Below, piece after piece: positions 15,036-15,615 of a DNA stretch of 15,615 nucleotides. The notes under the pieces are model-generated. The model had not been told where the DNA came from. It did not search any database and was given only the letters and a program-made list of their open reading frames with translations. The stretch is from Candidatus Aminicenantota bacterium (GTDB taxonomy: Bacteria; Acidobacteriota; Aminicenantia; UBA2199), in contig JAGLQR010000012.1 in assembly GCA_023136725.1 (NCBI GenBank), positions 1 to 15,615 of the forward strand. Direction: 5' to 3'. Every line of letters starts with the position of its first letter. Position 1 is the first letter of the stretch. The translations under genes and the position numbers were made by a program.

Positions 15036-15060
15036 AAGGGCGTGAAATTCACGCCCTTTT
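15036..15060. terminator. Terminator of the ABC operon, probably bidirectional
   Basis: A 9-bp stem AAGGGCGTG (15036-15044) / CACGCCCTT (15050-15058) with a 5-base loop is followed by TTTT on the plus strand. It begins two bases after the DUF4340 stop. On the minus strand it is followed by TTAATTATTT, so it may also end the convergent GyrI-like gene. Confidence 0.75.
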
Positions 15061-15087
15061 AGTAATTATATATACATATCGGTACTA

Positions 15088-15612
15088 TTACTTCGTTTCC
15101 ATTACAGGAAAAAAACACTCAGCTGAGATCACAGAAGGATCTTTACCGGTTTTGTAGAACTCATATCCCGGCCCTGCAGGTATCAGACCATTTTTCATGA
15201 GATACTTACCAAGTGCATCCCATGCTCCCTGAATATCGTTCATTGATCCATATCGGGTAGAAATAGCTTTAAAACCGTCAACTTTCTTATACTTGTAGAT
15301 CCCGCTTGTTTTTACCTCTTTTTTGACCATAAATCCGAGTTCACTTCTCAATTTTTCAGGTGGTGTCATTTGAGGATTATCAAGATAGATCCCGACAGAG
15401 TAGGGGCCTGTCTCAATCCCGCTCATTTTAAGATAGGCCATAAAAGCTCCGAATTGTTCAAATGCTTTCTGATAAGGGCCCGTGAATTCATAGTAAACAA
15501 AATGGAATTCGTCTACATTTTTTTTTGTTACAGGAAATTTTTCTGATGTTTCTCCCTGAATTGTAAAACTAATTGCAAATAAGATCATAATTAACAGAAA
15601 AAATCTTTTCAT
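15088..15612 (-). CDS. Exported GyrI-like (effector-binding) domain protein
   Basis: The 174-residue protein opens with a signal peptide (KR, hydrophobic core to about residue 18, QGETS). The mature part is a single GyrI-like/AraC effector-binding domain: a first strand-helix unit (FHFVYYEFTGPYQKAFEQF, 36-54), the characteristic GPYSVGIYLDNPQMTPPEKLR (69-89), the LGF strand (92-94), and a second unit with KAISTRYGSMNDIQGAWDAL (115-134) and GPGYEFY (147-153). In cytosolic relatives the fold binds small hydrophobic molecules or gyrase inhibitors. A secreted or lipid-free periplasmic version is less usual and may bind or sequester a small ligand. The ATG at 15612 lies three bases from the right edge, so its ribosome binding site and promoter are outside the window. 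The signal peptide makes this start likely. Confidence 0.82.
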   Translation of the reverse strand: MKRFFLLIMILFAISFTIQGETSEKFPVTKKNVDEFHFVYYEFTGPYQKAFEQFGAFMAYLKMSGIETGPYSVGIYLDNPQMTPPEKLRSELGFMVKKEVKTSGIYKYKKVDGFKAISTRYGSMNDIQGAWDALGKYLMKNGLIPAGPGYEFYKTGKDPSVISAECFFPVMETK

Positions 15613-15615
15613 TTT

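Noticed and set aside
1..15615. Mobile element, phage or defence island
   Set aside because: No transposase, integrase, phage structural gene, CRISPR repeat or toxin-antitoxin pair was found; a tRNA is present but I see no attachment-site duplication of its 3' end.

Overview
The window is AT-rich bacterial DNA with mostly strong AGGAG-type ribosome binding sites, a tRNA gene whose CCA end is not encoded, and many Lys/Ile/Asn-rich proteins. The gene set (Gld-like ABC cluster, DUF4412, secreted VPS10/BNR-repeat protein, OPT transporter with a PqqD-like partner, long KamA-family radical SAM enzyme) suggests a bacterium of the FCB group or a neighbouring candidate phylum. That placement is inference from gene content; no phylogenetic marker is present. 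I see no phage, IS element, CRISPR array or other sign of recent transfer. The genes look like ordinary chromosomal content in short operons.

Layout: (1) 1-983, minus: 5' part of a secreted BNR/Asp-box beta-propeller protein that runs off the left edge. (2) 1166-3552, plus: an OPT-family transporter followed by a small PqqD-like protein, closed by a strong GC-rich hairpin shared with the convergent DUF4412 gene (3572-4309, minus). (3) 4357-4429, minus: tRNA-Arg(CCG), only 47 nt upstream of the DUF4412 gene on the same strand. (4) 4533-6824, plus: ComF-like phosphoribosyltransferase, PgsA and a divergent deoxyhypusine-synthase-like protein. (5) 6935-9121, plus: a 728-aa KamA-family aminomutase whose substrate-site residues look like glutamate 2,3-aminomutase rather than lysine 2,3-aminomutase. 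(6) 9122-10270, minus: an M29-like metallopeptidase whose stop codon abuts that of the aminomutase. (7) 10410-15033, plus: a four-gene ABC-2 cluster (ATPase, permease, GldG-like auxiliary protein, DUF4340 protein) ending in a hairpin. (8) 15088-15612, minus: an exported GyrI-like domain protein.

Functional links: the ABC cluster is one translationally tight operon that probably builds one membrane complex of unknown substrate. PgsA makes the committed precursor of phosphatidylglycerol and its ORF overlaps the DHS-like gene by one base. The M29-like gene and the ABC operon are divergently transcribed from two near-consensus sigma-70-type promoters that share a 7-bp inverted repeat. The points most worth checking are the likely glutamate 2,3-aminomutase identity of the radical SAM enzyme, the stand-alone PqqD-like domain beside a peptide transporter, the DHS-like protein coupled to pgsA, and the shared operator-like element in the divergent promoter region.
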